Assembly (NCBI GenBank): GCA_905233935.1
Contig: CAJOFU010000005.1
Coordinates: forward strand, 20,864-71,449
Reading direction: 5' to 3'
Length of the DNA: 50,586 nucleotides
From: Paludibacteraceae bacterium
GTDB lineage: Bacteria > Bacteroidota > Bacteroidia > Bacteroidales > Paludibacteraceae
In this document: positions 30,901 through 37,034 of the stretch, one piece after another
How positions within the stretch are numbered: the first letter of the stretch is position 1
Layout of the letters: each line of letters starts with the position of its first letter
Notes under the pieces: generated by a model
What the model saw: only the letters and a program-made list of their open reading frames with translations
Databases searched by the model: none
Told to the model about the DNA's origin: nothing
Translations under genes and position numbers: made by a program

Positions 30901-33900
30901 TCAATGCGGAGTATACTAAGCCGGAATGCGGCGTAACAACGACTTCGCTGACCTTCGAACTCAATTACATCCGTCAGCAAGGCACTCTGCACTTGTATCT
31001 CGATGAGGTTGAGCATGACTTCGAAATACTGACCGGCTCACCGCTGACGTTCAGCGATGTAGAGCAGACTGCTACTATCACCATTACCGATCTGCCTGCC
31101 GACTTGTCGGTACGCACGCTGCGTGTTCAGTTCGATGACGATCACAGTTGCGATAAGCCGTTCTTGATGCCTCAAACCCCGTTCTCGCCGAAGGTGCTGA
31201 CTACGGATTATGAGATAACGGATGTGGTTTGCGATGATGAAACCTATACACTCACGGTATCATTCACCGTGGAGAATAGTCAGAACAAGGACGCTACGCT
31301 CAGTCTGCGTGGTACAGGGGCTGCTGTAACCGCCAACACAACAGATGGTGTGACGTACACCTATACCTTCACCGATGTAACACGTACATTCGATGATACA
31401 TCTGATGACTTTGTAGAGGTGTCCTTCGCTGCGAGCGATGCCGATTGCAGCGCAACACCGATGCTGATTCCGTTCACCGAGAAGCCCAAACCTGTTGCTT
31501 CGGTAGTATCGGTTGATCCTGTGCAGCCGCACTGCGACTCGGCAACCTTTGTGCTGAACTTCGAGTTGTTGTACACCTACCAGCATGGCGATGTGACGGT
31601 TTGGGTGGATGATGATAAGAAAGCCATGAAGACCTTCACCATTGATCCGGCTAATTATGATCAGACAGCAGCATTGCCTTTCATTGGTCAACTTAGTGGT
31701 ACAGACCTCATTGCTGATGGTTCGAAAGATCATGTGCTGCACTTCCTGTTCGCGGAAGATCATGCTTGTGGTGGAGAGAGCACTCTGTTCGACTTCCCGA
31801 ACACGCCGCTGATTGACACTATCATCATCACCGGTGTACCGGATCTCGTGCCCGATGAGAATGACCCGTATCAGCCGACCATTAAAGTGGCTTACGAGCG
31901 CGCCAAGGGGCAGAAGATCATCCTCGAATACTTCGACAAAGGCGATGTTGCCCACCGCGATACGTCCAACGTACTCACTGCGGATAAGGATACCTGCATA
32001 TTCACCGGTATAGACTTCAACGACGTAGCCGTAGCAGGCGATCGTAAGGTGAACGCATACTTTGAGGGCGCGGCATTCGACGATTGCCATGAGGGAGGTT
32101 CGCACACTGCAATCTACCGTGCTCCGTCGAACTCGTCGATTGAGTTTATCACGAGCGAACTGATTAACACCAGCACCTGTAACACGTTGCGTTATAACTT
32201 GAAGGGTACAGTGCAGTTCGTCGGCTCGGCTGTAGGTGACCTGATTGTGATACTGGATGGTACAACGTTCAGTACCTCGATACCCGAGGCACAGTGCACG
32301 CCGAACACACCGCTGCCGTTCGAGATTAAGAACGTAACTGCTGCTATCCCTGCCGAGGGTAAACAACTCAAGGCGTACTTCGCAGGTATTCCGGGTAATC
32401 CGGCATACTCAACCGAAGTACAACATCAGCCGGTTATCCCGACCATTAAGGTTGAGCATGCGACGTACGCTACGCCTCAATGCAATGAATCAGTGACCTC
32501 GCTCACGTTCGATCTGAAATACATCAAGCAGCAAGGCAACCTGCGTCTGCACCTCGATGGCAAGGAGTATGCGTACACCATTGATCCGGCGACACCGCTC
32601 AGCTTGGATGACGATACCGAGCAGACCGCTACGATTGTGATCAACAATCTGCCGGCTAACCTGTCGGTACGTGATCTGTGGGTTTGGTTTGATGGCGCAA
32701 CGGGTTGCAGCAAGGACTTCACGATGCCGCAAGCTCCGTACTCGCCGAAGGTAACCAGCGCGAAGGCGGAAATATCTGACGTAAACTGCGTTGATGACAC
32801 GTATACGCTCAACGTATCGTTCACGGTAGAGAACAGTCTTGGCAAATCTGCCACGCTTGCTTTCCGTGGTACACCTGTTGTCATTACATCTGAGGACGGT
32901 ATCCACTACGCACACTCGTTCACCGATGTGCTGCGTACGTTGGATGATACGAGCGATGACGTGGTTGAGGTAAGCTTCGATGGTAATGATGCCGATTGTA
33001 GTGGTGCGCTGTACAGTATTGCATACACTGAGACGCCGAAACCGGCTATCAGCTTGACGTTGGCTGCCGATCAAGGTACAACAACATGTGGCGATCGAAC
33101 GTATCGTCTGCAAGGCGAGATACGTTACACCTACCTCGACCAGACGCCGGAGATCTGGCTTGACGAGGAAGCACATCGTGCTATCACCGTGCAGACCGAG
33201 ATGGTTGATGAGCAGGTGTTCGACCTCGCCGACCTCGGCATCAACGTACCTGCCGACGGACGCGGACACCACGTATATATCAAGCCGAACGGCTGGACGG
33301 ATGCGTGCGCGATAGATGTTCCGTTCAATGCACTGCAACAGCCTGTCATCACCGCTGTTGAAGTTTCCGGCGTGCCGGAGTATATCAGCTGTGGCGAGAC
33401 GTACCCGGCTACCGTCACGGTGGATTACGTACATGCCTTTGGCAAGACAATCACCGTAGCTTGCACCGATAACGGCTCGATACAGACGTACACATCAGCA
33501 GCCATCACCGACAACGATGGTCAGACGGTCATTACGCTCCCGTCGCTCAGCGACCACGATGGCGTAACAGCGTTGAGCATCTATGTTGACGATGAGACAT
33601 GCGCCTATACTTCCGCAAGCATCAAGCAGCCGAAACTCAACACGATAGCCGGCGGCTTTGCCGTGAACGTCAGCACAACGCCGTGCGGCGTAGTGGATTA
33701 TGCCGTTTGGGGAACTATCAAGTTCAACAATGCGGTCGGTCTGGGTGAGCTGATTGTAAAGACGGAGGATGGCGTACAAGCCGACGTCACCATCAAGACG
33801 GCTACCTCGGCGGAATTCCGCATAGAGCATTACACGGTTGCAGGCACAGCTATGCAACTTACGGCGTACTTCGAGAATGCCGCTACATGCTTCGTTCTCT

Positions 33901-35003
33901 CTGCTCCGTTTGATTCGCCTGACGTGCCCGATCTGACGCTGGATAACACGGCTGTGGATACGGTCTTCACCTGCGGCGACAAGGGTTATACCGTCCGTGT
34001 TGCCTTCACGCCGACGAATCAATCCGGTACGGGCTACGTACTCGACAGTATAGCCAATGGCGCGGTACGCACGGTTGAGACGATCAACACTACTGCTACC
34101 GCTGCACAGTTCGACATCGCTCGTCCGGCGAAGGCAGAGCAACACTTCGTGGTTGTTCGCTATCCAGCTACGGGCTGCGAGGTGATCAGTGAGGCTCTGG
34201 ATATCAATACGTACACCAAGCCCAAGCCGTTGATCAGTCTGACGGCTATTGACCGTCTGTGTAACAACGAGACCGAGCTGATTCTGCCGCTCGTGATCAC
34301 ACAAGGCGACATCGATGAGGCTGCGCTCACGCTGACGAACAGTAAGGGCGAGAAAGTTATCACCGCTGCCGATATGCTCATCAATGCTGCGCACGACACG
34401 CTGTCGTACGACCTGCCGTCGCAACTCGCTGCCGGCAAATATACCGCTACCGTTGAGGCGCGCGATACGCTCGGCTGCGAAACATCAGCTACGCAGTCTG
34501 TCGAGTTTGCAATCGACGGAGTAGTGTTCTCGAAGTGGACGGATGTGCTGCTCGTGGATAATGCTGACGGCTTGTTCACCGGCTACCAGTGGTACGAGAA
34601 CGACAAACTGCTTGAGGGCAAGACTGACCAAGTGCTCTATCTGCCGGAAGGCATGAGCGGTAAGTCGTACTACTGTGTGCTCCAGACTGCTGAGGGAGCG
34701 ATCTACACTTGCGTGAGCGACTTCGGTGACCTGCCTCGCTCGGCAGATAACCCCAAGACGCAGTCGGCGAACCACATCACGGTGCTGCCTAACCGCGTAG
34801 CAACGAACGGTGCTGTCACCGTACGGCAGTCGCTGGACGAGAACCTGCACCTCATCCTGATGAGTGCTACAGGCAAACGTGTGGCTGAGTACAGTCAGAC
34901 CGATGCCGCCATGCTCATCGATATGCCGGGCGTGCAGGGCATCTATCTGCTCCGCATCGAATCTGACAGCGATGTGCAAACGGTGAAGATTGTGGTGTAC
35001 TAA
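18924..35003 (+). CDS. Giant 5359-aa repeat surface protein with T9SS tail
   Basis: One uninterrupted 16-kb frame. The best signal peptide starts at the fifth in-frame ATG (18996: MKSRTVAICAIALLCLLCAIPVQA); earlier ATGs at 18924-18978 would add up to 24 residues. N-terminal domain (~50-165) and the module at ~565-690 (LQKGTTYMFSFWVANVNNYGEM, GNDFALDDIRFRAV) are homologous to those of the 1444-aa protein at 11109. From ~690 to ~5200 come some forty Ig-like repeats of ~90-105 residues, most with a conserved Cys near the start, a Y.L.......Y core and often VWVDD. They are arranged in super-repeats of ~1.5 kb. The C-terminus carries GVVFSKWTDVLLVDN..FTGYQWYENDKLLEG and a T9SS type A sorting domain (VLPNRVATNGAVTV, GIYLLRIE, TVKIVVY). 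No catalytic domain is recognised. The likely role is a surface adhesin or filament of ~0.57 MDa. Confidence 0.92.
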   Translation: MKHLSTMKYINPMKYINTMKHIITMKSRTVAICAIALLCLLCAIPVQADTRTYGSGEKLYFRQYPSDWSWFGDDLGSGNHVFAYFYGSGDPKWSNEATVYKGGILQVTIPAGTWTHVILTRQKYSTPDWGNVYEDGGKTQKTRDIPLANYAGYIHNFNQSGVDGEWWHWVSTTAAPTPSSASITCHDYDGTHTIACEKIDVCQQSIDAGDLFSLMPVWKSDKSDYNYVEPHVWLKWDASVNTWIPISDDWGEYTESLANVDHVYYYLWTGDNTTERFIHLNRVSCAVTCNITSFEYVKTPVNVNDSTFALEGSVAFTQAAGKLLISYGDSVLEIATPESPQVFSLKGLKADGKTDHLIAKFEDDGSCKADSIVTAPEPTSGIVDYDSKLDPSHYSPSHETYIHGTNVTLTPSVLVTDSFAWTDSKGAIKYSSRTGGDNHYTVSGFEHDTTLILYYTEFNDPPIVDDNMMGNGYYENTTTADENTTTSQYVATSDYKYTGVWGGLNSKHDVYDNGYSNENGLFGITDNANTFWKRMAHISPKKGDYLAVFDGDDDEAVAWRASTARNPHLTLQKGTTYMFSFWVANVNNYGEMINQGNKNGAVLQFKINYTDTNGDPHEAYLGEEIDLNDYIDNLWHQNSSTFTSDVDANTVTISVVDKNAAGISIGNDFALDDIRFRAVSIQSGTVRTREQFMVKYVEPKTEPVNLRVEWVTKPACGKDTCTLKVSFRYPNITMHDIKLTLKDLTIGAGSYGTLVDNVTIGKTPIVGNPDSTDYVCYFTSGTYAGATSNAKILADGKKHSFKATLVVKDVKDVDHGDYTNASDLQAPAIPELVIKRCEVIAPSCGYTTYNLEVDVDYTAQSGADLNYYIDDVKKSTRTIDYEVSSRSKTGVSLPSLPADGKEHTLKVTTGHRLDCTDTKKFKAPMANTISAFAVEPIQPDCDVETYNLRATWTVTKPADGVYDALMIKVGTATPYEIPITASNATGENAKFDIPITYTIGGDHPTIKAYMKERGAICYYTPLPTYADPTTPRMTIGEPWAEDIACNEPTFTLIVPDTFIYQRGDIRMWLDSATYAKAKTGQKITITDGNRCVGVTTGDKYTVNSKDKLVTYFKFAGLSLTGTHKIYAECTGEHSCHRVPGDYAGKAFVAPVLPAAEVVFKEYGSTSCSSTETSITFDLKYTNQPAGNLEMWVDDDRAAGHMITLSSPAGFTPESTLQTLASQTISHVPADSLDTHKLHIKFTGTDGCVFDYNLPRAPFAPVISSVTISGNDAKTCGESSTYVPVITVNSTNHRDAVIAVSLDGETPQRKNAGDATTFTFAARPATGGTLKVEAWFECKPDCKKTETFDVPTLPKASLTDISVTPVQADLNCDEDTVQMSFTLHYTYQDGPLTVWVDADHKAEKSFTTSEYGRLNTTEQTLDITFKNLPADGGSHTLYYKFDESGFCSDSQASIAFPRTPMITGVTPTIPPKIECVDNDYTAKFAVDFKWTADEVLVLEYKDKTGTVKYDEQSLSGKSSYTFSITMDKKDGYTSDTVYVYFKGSDFADCQHSLTHRYIFDTPSSSSVEGNFEATVTDRSTCKTLLYDVSGSVSFTDADGDLVIECEGQTPIVKDEGTYSSPVSYKFEGLTAEATDKTIVAYFSNQSDCKSHSKKYSSPTVPDYTISGLSFSAPVCNDTLCDLSFTITHTKQAGTLRYWVDNLDKKSVTVTKASEPTPLDLTFEGVRADSLKHVLHVQFEGSDGMLCDEERTTNTPEAPYSPLVKDISSEMTYAPCNANTYTQTVTFTVGNSQNKKVTITCKGQTVTVTSHDGVNVVNIPNVPRTLSNTTDDYFEIYFPSADICTSRRKQSFTELPKPEVVDITIPTDQGNIRCETAEYALVATIRYTNLNNKPKVWLDDNESAAVTLDDATLKSADTLTIAVSGIIVPTDGQPHVLHVKADGWTSSCPFTKDFTAIWRPEIRSIEHKKNKDFVYCKETYTDTVIVTYKRGNGQKILVAYEDEDVPQTPVESAATASGDGTIRIVLTGLHDATATSHAVSVYFDQVDSCAEASSFIEPTTLAITPDFIVTPDAKACGGTAYTVSGTVVANHAGESIIVKYDDSHYTPVTASTTGTSFTISGVDAIGSGNKLTAYYAGHETCSKVFSDDFTAPVMPVIDTLHVAYSAPECNVTTTDLIFELNYTKQKGDLKLYINGTETAYTILEGSPIVTDNDAEKTLKIKIASLTADSTKRTLRVQFTGANSCDKEYILPAAPFSPRITGQTATMSAISCGSDKYTLNVTFTATNSLGRDVTIRFKGNDYVRTTADGSNTFSFANITRETVTPNDQEVQIFYADATYCTTPVKASYVETPVPTLGITIAENQGDVACDVADYILKGTIDYVYLDQYPKVQLGSGTVYDLGSDDYKDLITLNSTALQHFDISVLNISVPADSSAQTLKVSAEGRAEMCGTISEPFKTIWRPQAGTVTIDRPDMVHCDETYDLKLTIPYTRGVNGKKIYAECSDNGTPKSGSASLVDGSGTAVITLSGLTETGDANHALTLYFEGRKVSCPIKSYTYNEPIKKVLSAFTVTAVGKECESDVYTLTGSIKSNVAGESVTIWYDDDHNTPITSVVGLKEFTIPTNFNTTGNDLLIKAYFTDHNDELCSQVATKFDTPVKPVISIDNAKYGDPDCANSPTTTTLTFDLNYTMQSGTLTVWVDEDIDKHEVTYSNTTPKVEQTKTGISVSDIPADGKAHTLYVNFDGDKSCHNKSFAVGTAPFSPKVSDITAEMKEVKCGVNTYKLQIDFKVENSQGAEATIHVKGKDYKLTTHDGVNTYTTPALSRETTTPNNQTVQISFASATHCKTPAEKTYIEMPAPALGITIAADQGAVGCDDETYILQGTIDYTYLNELPEFWLDDNTPIALTESQVDLLETATKHVDLADLNILVPADGQKHHLYVKADGWAADCGTIDEEFTSVWRPQISAVRPTCSKDYVHCDEPYSVTLEIDYSRGVVDKKLHASCTDKGRTISGEATLDAISGTATITLNDLKEQGNSAHELTLYFDGLEATCSISNYTYAEPTTIAITGFTASEQPKDCDDVNYTVTGTIKTNFATDAKIIISDGFGNETAPLAASTTGTQYSLDVSGNDLTGTGNKLTATFVGHTSCTATSDDFNEPAKPEATVVLVTPKQSDCDVTTYELDFEISYTYQPDKVTVWVDDHKAEKTFDIETGQTDSKTLTGKLSGDDLVADGSPSHVLYFKFAGNNACDGSQEGTFTAPRTPLITNIDVERPDRILCTDATYDAIVKVSTENAVGEKVIVKYTYGSSVKITDAFVVPAGGYVEIPVTFDKKDGVSHETIYVYFEGADFAACQETETHKKVFTTPSSSAINDFVAEIHDLTTCDNLLYSLSGTITYGGSASGDMIISFDDIHTKDTIILMANCNSAGTPFTLSGLTQPVSSYAISARFDGETCTSHSQEFNSPVVPTVEIANANYSAPACNETTTNLTFDVIYTKQNGGLHVSVDGDEKTYTIKSGNDPSLSDDPQTVTLMISDLLADESKRSLQVWFDGERSCGESFNKTFTYPIVPQAPFSPKILTTEAKMEDIACDDDTYTLDVTFTVENGLNKDAKLVFRGGTPMPVNTTDGKTYHTSFTVTRSFDDPMDDFVEVYFDDNTDCTTPTRIEYIETSMPEASINATVPTTLHCDSTTFDLDFTLDYTYQEEGTLTVWVDNDHKNMYSSSDNEYKVLAAGTQLTGTIVGLPADGRDNQKLYFEFSGTHSCKGSKDLGDFPKTPVIKSVTLVKDVEYIEGLTGEYYPTVIVTYENAKDQTIVLEYFDKDDNPKYAESSVIDTDEEGSYVFGKSTVVGWSFDDVTLVDRVVHAYFKGSTFDNCHEGGTHDCEYDAPTNCAIKFVSIDEPTNNSTCDELLYDLTGKVSFVGKSLGDLIVELKIGGTTFSGKIDHALCVPDTELPFEIKDINKAIPDGGTQLTAYFYDLPDNTTISDDKVYTPAIPTINVVNAEYTKPECGVTTTSLTFELNYIRQQGTLHLYLDEVEHDFEILTGSPLTFSDVEQTATITITDLPADLSVRTLRVQFDDDHSCDKPFLMPQTPFSPKVLTTDYEITDVVCDDETYTLTVSFTVENSQNKDATLSLRGTGAAVTANTTDGVTYTYTFTDVTRTFDDTSDDFVEVSFAASDADCSATPMLIPFTEKPKPVASVVSVDPVQPHCDSATFVLNFELLYTYQHGDVTVWVDDDKKAMKTFTIDPANYDQTAALPFIGQLSGTDLIADGSKDHVLHFLFAEDHACGGESTLFDFPNTPLIDTIIITGVPDLVPDENDPYQPTIKVAYERAKGQKIILEYFDKGDVAHRDTSNVLTADKDTCIFTGIDFNDVAVAGDRKVNAYFEGAAFDDCHEGGSHTAIYRAPSNSSIEFITSELINTSTCNTLRYNLKGTVQFVGSAVGDLIVILDGTTFSTSIPEAQCTPNTPLPFEIKNVTAAIPAEGKQLKAYFAGIPGNPAYSTEVQHQPVIPTIKVEHATYATPQCNESVTSLTFDLKYIKQQGNLRLHLDGKEYAYTIDPATPLSLDDDTEQTATIVINNLPANLSVRDLWVWFDGATGCSKDFTMPQAPYSPKVTSAKAEISDVNCVDDTYTLNVSFTVENSLGKSATLAFRGTPVVITSEDGIHYAHSFTDVLRTLDDTSDDVVEVSFDGNDADCSGALYSIAYTETPKPAISLTLAADQGTTTCGDRTYRLQGEIRYTYLDQTPEIWLDEEAHRAITVQTEMVDEQVFDLADLGINVPADGRGHHVYIKPNGWTDACAIDVPFNALQQPVITAVEVSGVPEYISCGETYPATVTVDYVHAFGKTITVACTDNGSIQTYTSAAITDNDGQTVITLPSLSDHDGVTALSIYVDDETCAYTSASIKQPKLNTIAGGFAVNVSTTPCGVVDYAVWGTIKFNNAVGLGELIVKTEDGVQADVTIKTATSAEFRIEHYTVAGTAMQLTAYFENAATCFVLSAPFDSPDVPDLTLDNTAVDTVFTCGDKGYTVRVAFTPTNQSGTGYVLDSIANGAVRTVETINTTATAAQFDIARPAKAEQHFVVVRYPATGCEVISEALDINTYTKPKPLISLTAIDRLCNNETELILPLVITQGDIDEAALTLTNSKGEKVITAADMLINAAHDTLSYDLPSQLAAGKYTATVEARDTLGCETSATQSVEFAIDGVVFSKWTDVLLVDNADGLFTGYQWYENDKLLEGKTDQVLYLPEGMSGKSYYCVLQTAEGAIYTCVSDFGDLPRSADNPKTQSANHITVLPNRVATNGAVTVRQSLDENLHLILMSATGKRVAEYSQTDAAMLIDMPGVQGIYLLRIESDSDVQTVKIVVY
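23900..33400 (+). repeat. Super-repeats of ~1.5 kb in the giant gene
   Basis: A recurring order of five Ig-like domain types can be followed. Type 1 (e.g. PVISIDNAKYGDPDC ... TLTFDLNYT) starts near 23900, 25379, 26886 and 28389, spacings of ~1480, 1507 and 1503 bases. Between these come type 2 (APFSPKV ... VENSQG), type 3 (LGITIAADQG ... CDDETYILQG), type 4 (WRPQISAV ... HCDE) and type 5 (ITGFTA ... NYTVTGTI). From ~29304 a second arrangement repeats at ~30885 and ~32438 (spacings ~1580 and ~1550), with PTIKVEHATY-like, SPKVTSAKAEI-like, VVSVDPVQPHC-like and YFKGSTFDNCHEGG-like domains. This indicates growth by block duplication. Confidence 0.8.
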
Positions 35004-35013
35004 ATTACTACAG

Positions 35014-35032
35014 TTTCCCATGTGTTGGGAAA
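35014..35032. terminator. Hairpin after the giant gene
   Basis: TTTCCCA (35014-35020), loop TGTGT, TGGGAAA (35026-35032), starting 11 bases after the stop codon. No T-run follows; instead the left end of a structured repeat unit begins. A plausible transcript 3' end, but weak as an intrinsic terminator. Confidence 0.45.
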
Positions 35033-35213
35033 GCGAACATTGAGGTATTTAGAAAATAAACATAAATAAACCCTGCTTGTGGGGTTGCCGTGCTACGCAC
35101 GTGAATCTTAGCTTGCTAAGGTACTCATTCAAATGAATTTGATGACTACATTATCAATCTAATCTTCACCTCTGCGAGGTGCAACCCCACAAGCAGCGAT
35201 AAACCCAAATAAA
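35031..35213 (+). repeat. Structured-repeat unit 2, left element
   Basis: Left end AAGCGAACATTGAGGTATTT then AGAAAATAAACATAAATAAACC; right end GCGATAAACCCAAATAAA. Between them a perfect 16-bp stem: CTGCTTGTGGGGTTGC (35073-35088) with GCAACCCCACAAGCAG (35181-35196). Inside are four hairpins: CGTGC-TAC-GCACG (35089-35101), CTTAGC-TT-GCTAAG (35107-35120), TCAT/CAAAT-GA-ATTTG/ATGA around 35126-35144, and CACCTC-TGC-GAGGTG (35167-35181). Read on the minus strand, its AT-rich ends match those of the right element. Confidence 0.88.
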
Positions 35214-35368
35214 TACGAAGATCAACTATTTGAGTACGGAATATGCTGAACTATCGGAAATCGTAGATTCTTTCTTCCGTCAATTCCGTGAGTTCTTATC
35301 TCGCTCTGCTCGAACGATTATTTCCGTACTCAAGCATGAAAGATTCATCGTAATGGATTCAATGAAAT
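35214..35368. repeat. Spacer of unit 2 with 12-bp inverted repeat
   Basis: Between the left and right elements, TTGAGTACGGAA (35230-35241) pairs perfectly with TTCCGTACTCAA (35322-35333). The remainder has no gene. The segment TTCATCG...CAATGAA before the right element is shared, as TTCATTG...CAATGAA, with unit 3. Confidence 0.75.
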
Positions 35369-35530
35369 TTATTTATGTTTATTTCTGATGATGTCTGTTA
35401 CTCAGAGAGTTATGGCTTTGGCTGCTACGGCACACGTCAAATTTATTTGAAAGGGTGATGTAGCAGACAAAGGCATAAGTCCGGCACGGACAACAGACAT
35501 CAGCAGTGTTTATATAGGTTTATTTTCTTA
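35369..35530 (+). repeat. Structured-repeat unit 2, right element
   Basis: Ends TTTATTTATGTTTAT and TATAGGTTTATTTTCTTAA. Outer stem GATGTCTGTT (35390-35399) with AACAGACATC (35492-35501); hairpin ACTC-AGA-GAGT; stem TTATG.CTTTG with CAAAG.CATAA; stem CTGCTAC with GTAGCAG; tip CAAAT-TT-ATTTG; hairpin GTCCG-GCA-CGGAC. It lies 55 bases upstream of ftsY. Confidence 0.88.
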
Positions 35531-35584
35531 ATAATCAATGGTATATTAAATAATAAAATGGTAAATGAATAAATAGTAAATAAT

Positions 35585-36535
35585 ATGGCTTTTTTCGGAT
35601 TATTCGGTAACAAAACCAAACAAGAAACATTAGACAAAGGCTTGGAGAAATCCAACTCGTCTGTGCTGAGCAAGATCAGTCACGTCATAGCCGGTCGTTC
35701 GACCATCGATGATGACGTGCTCGACGACCTTGAGGAAGCACTTATCACCTCCGATGTGGGCGTAGAGACCACCCTGCGTATCATCCAGCGCATACAGGAT
35801 CGCGTGAAGCGCGACAAGTACGTCGGTACAAGCGAACTGCAACGCATGCTCGTTGAAGAGACATGCGCCCTGCTCGCCGAGAACGACCACTCGGCTGAGG
35901 AAGCCAAGGTCAGTGACGGTGACCCGTACGTGATTATGGTTGTGGGTGTGAATGGAGTCGGCAAGACAACCACCATCGGCAAACTGGCTCACATGTACAA
36001 GCAAGCCGGTAAGAAGGTCTATCTCGGAGCGGCTGATACGTTCCGTGCTGCGGCTGTCGAGCAGCTATGTATATGGGGCGAGCGCGTCGGCGTGCCGGTT
36101 ATCAAGCAGCAGCAAGGATCCGACCCTGCCTCCGTGGCGTTCGATACCCTGCAATCCGCCAAGGCGAACGGTGCGGATGTCGTGCTTATCGACACTGCCG
36201 GACGACTGCACAACAAGATCAACTTGATGCACGAGCTCACAAAGATCAAGAACGTGATGCAGAAGGTTGTTCCCGGCGCACCGCACGACGTGATGCTCGT
36301 ACTCGATGGCTCAACAGGTCAGAATGCGTTTGAGCAGGCTCGTCAGTTCACGGCTGCTACACAGGTAAGCTCGCTTGCTATCACCAAACTTGACGGCACA
36401 GCCAAGGGTGGAGTGGTGCTCGGTATATCCGACCAGTTCAAGATTCCTGTGCGTTACATCGGCCTAGGCGAACAGATGACCGACCTCCAGCCCTTCAATG
36501 CCGAGCAGTTTGTCAAAACCCTTTTGCACAATTAG
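35585..36535 (+). CDS. ftsY: Signal recognition particle receptor FtsY
   Basis: Receptor GTPase that docks ribosome-SRP complexes at the inner membrane for co-translational insertion of membrane proteins. 316 residues: helical N domain (to ~110, with DDDVLDDLEEALITSDVGVETT), then the G domain with P-loop GVNGVGKTT (121-129), DTFRAAAVEQL (151-161), DTAGR (203-207), TKLD (267-270) and GLGEQMTDLQPF near the C-terminus. The long acidic A domain of E. coli FtsY is absent, as in many Bacteroidota. ATG at 35585 gives MAFFGLFGNK. It is flanked on both sides by structured repeat units, so it is probably transcribed alone. Confidence 0.97.
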   Translation: MAFFGLFGNKTKQETLDKGLEKSNSSVLSKISHVIAGRSTIDDDVLDDLEEALITSDVGVETTLRIIQRIQDRVKRDKYVGTSELQRMLVEETCALLAENDHSAEEAKVSDGDPYVIMVVGVNGVGKTTTIGKLAHMYKQAGKKVYLGAADTFRAAAVEQLCIWGERVGVPVIKQQQGSDPASVAFDTLQSAKANGADVVLIDTAGRLHNKINLMHELTKIKNVMQKVVPGAPHDVMLVLDGSTGQNAFEQARQFTAATQVSSLAITKLDGTAKGGVVLGISDQFKIPVRYIGLGEQMTDLQPFNAEQFVKTLLHN

Positions 36536-36544
36536 AGTGCAGCA

Positions 36545-36565
36545 AGGCTCCCCACTGGAGAAAGC
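36545..36565. terminator. Small hairpin after ftsY
   Basis: Shortly after the ftsY stop, CTCC-CCACT-GGAG (36549-36561) can form a four-base-pair stem just before the AAGCGTACGTTGAG left end of unit 3. Weak; position is analogous to the hairpin after the giant gene. Confidence 0.3.
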
Positions 36566-36745
36566 GTACGTTGAGAAATTTAGAAAATAAACATAAATAA
36601 ACCCTGCTTATGGGTTTGCCGTGCTAAGCACGTGAATCTTAGCTTGCTAAGGCGCTCATTCAAGCGAACTTGATGATCCCCTTATCAACCTAATCTTCAC
36701 CTCTGCGAGGTGCAACCCCACAAGCAGCGATAAACCTAAATAAAC
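36561..36745 (+). repeat. Structured-repeat unit 3, left element
   Basis: Same layout as unit 2. Outer arms CTGCTTATGGGTTTGC (36604-36619) and GCAACCCCACAAGCAG (36712-36727) pair at 14 of 16 positions. Inner hairpins are CGTGC-TAA-GCACG, CTTAGC-TT-GCTAAG, TCAT/CAAG-CGAA-CTTG/ATGA (both arms changed relative to unit 2) and CACCTC-TGC-GAGGTG. Right end GCGATAAACCTAAATAAACC. Confidence 0.87.
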
Positions 36746-36824
36746 CCATTGGACAAATACATTGAATTAGTTTAATTAGCTTAATTAGTGAACAAACAAG
36801 ATTCATTGTAGTGGATTCAATGAA
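36746..36824. repeat. Spacer of unit 3
   Basis: Contains three AATTAG words (36765-36790) and the inverted repeat TTCATTG (36802-36808)/CAATGAA (36818-36824), shared with unit 2. No gene. Confidence 0.6.
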
Positions 36825-36990
36825 ATTTATTTATGTTTATTTCTGATGATGTCTGTTACTCGGAGAGTTATGGCTTTGGCGGATAAGGCACTCGTCAAGC
36901 TTGCTTGAACGAGAGGCTTATACGACATAGACATAAGTCCGGCACGGACAACAGACATCAGCAGTGTTTATATAGGTTTATTTTCTTAAA
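36825..36990 (+). repeat. Structured-repeat unit 3, right element
   Basis: Outer stem GATGTCTGTT (36848-36857) with AACAGACATC (36950-36959). The CTGCTAC/GTAGCAG stem of the other copies is replaced on both sides by GATAAG/CTTATAC, and the tip by a longer CTCG/TCAAG-CTTG-CTTGA/CGAG hairpin. Hairpins ACTC-GGA-GAGT and GTCCG-GCA-CGGAC are kept. These paired changes support a conserved fold. It ends about 45 bases before the thioesterase gene. Confidence 0.88.
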
Positions 36991-37034
36991 AATTCTCATT
37001 GTAAGAAAGATCTGAACATAGTAAATGTTGATAA

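Noticed and set aside
33495..34424. 309-codon antisense frame opposite the end of the giant gene
   Set aside because: The sense frame carries the conserved Ig-like repeats leading into the T9SS tail; the antisense product is Arg/Val-rich without domains.
35369..35530. Right element as a known riboswitch
   Set aside because: It lies 12-55 bases upstream of four functionally unrelated genes (fic, ftsY, thioesterase, murF-alr) and I recognise no known aptamer, so a shared metabolite sensor is not supported. A generic 5' leader role stays open.
35485..35530. TATATAGGTTTA at the right end of the units as a Bacteroidota -7 promoter box (TAnnTTTG)
   Set aside because: It ends in A, not G, and no TTTG-type -33 box lies at the proper distance, so a promoter cannot be supported from sequence alone.
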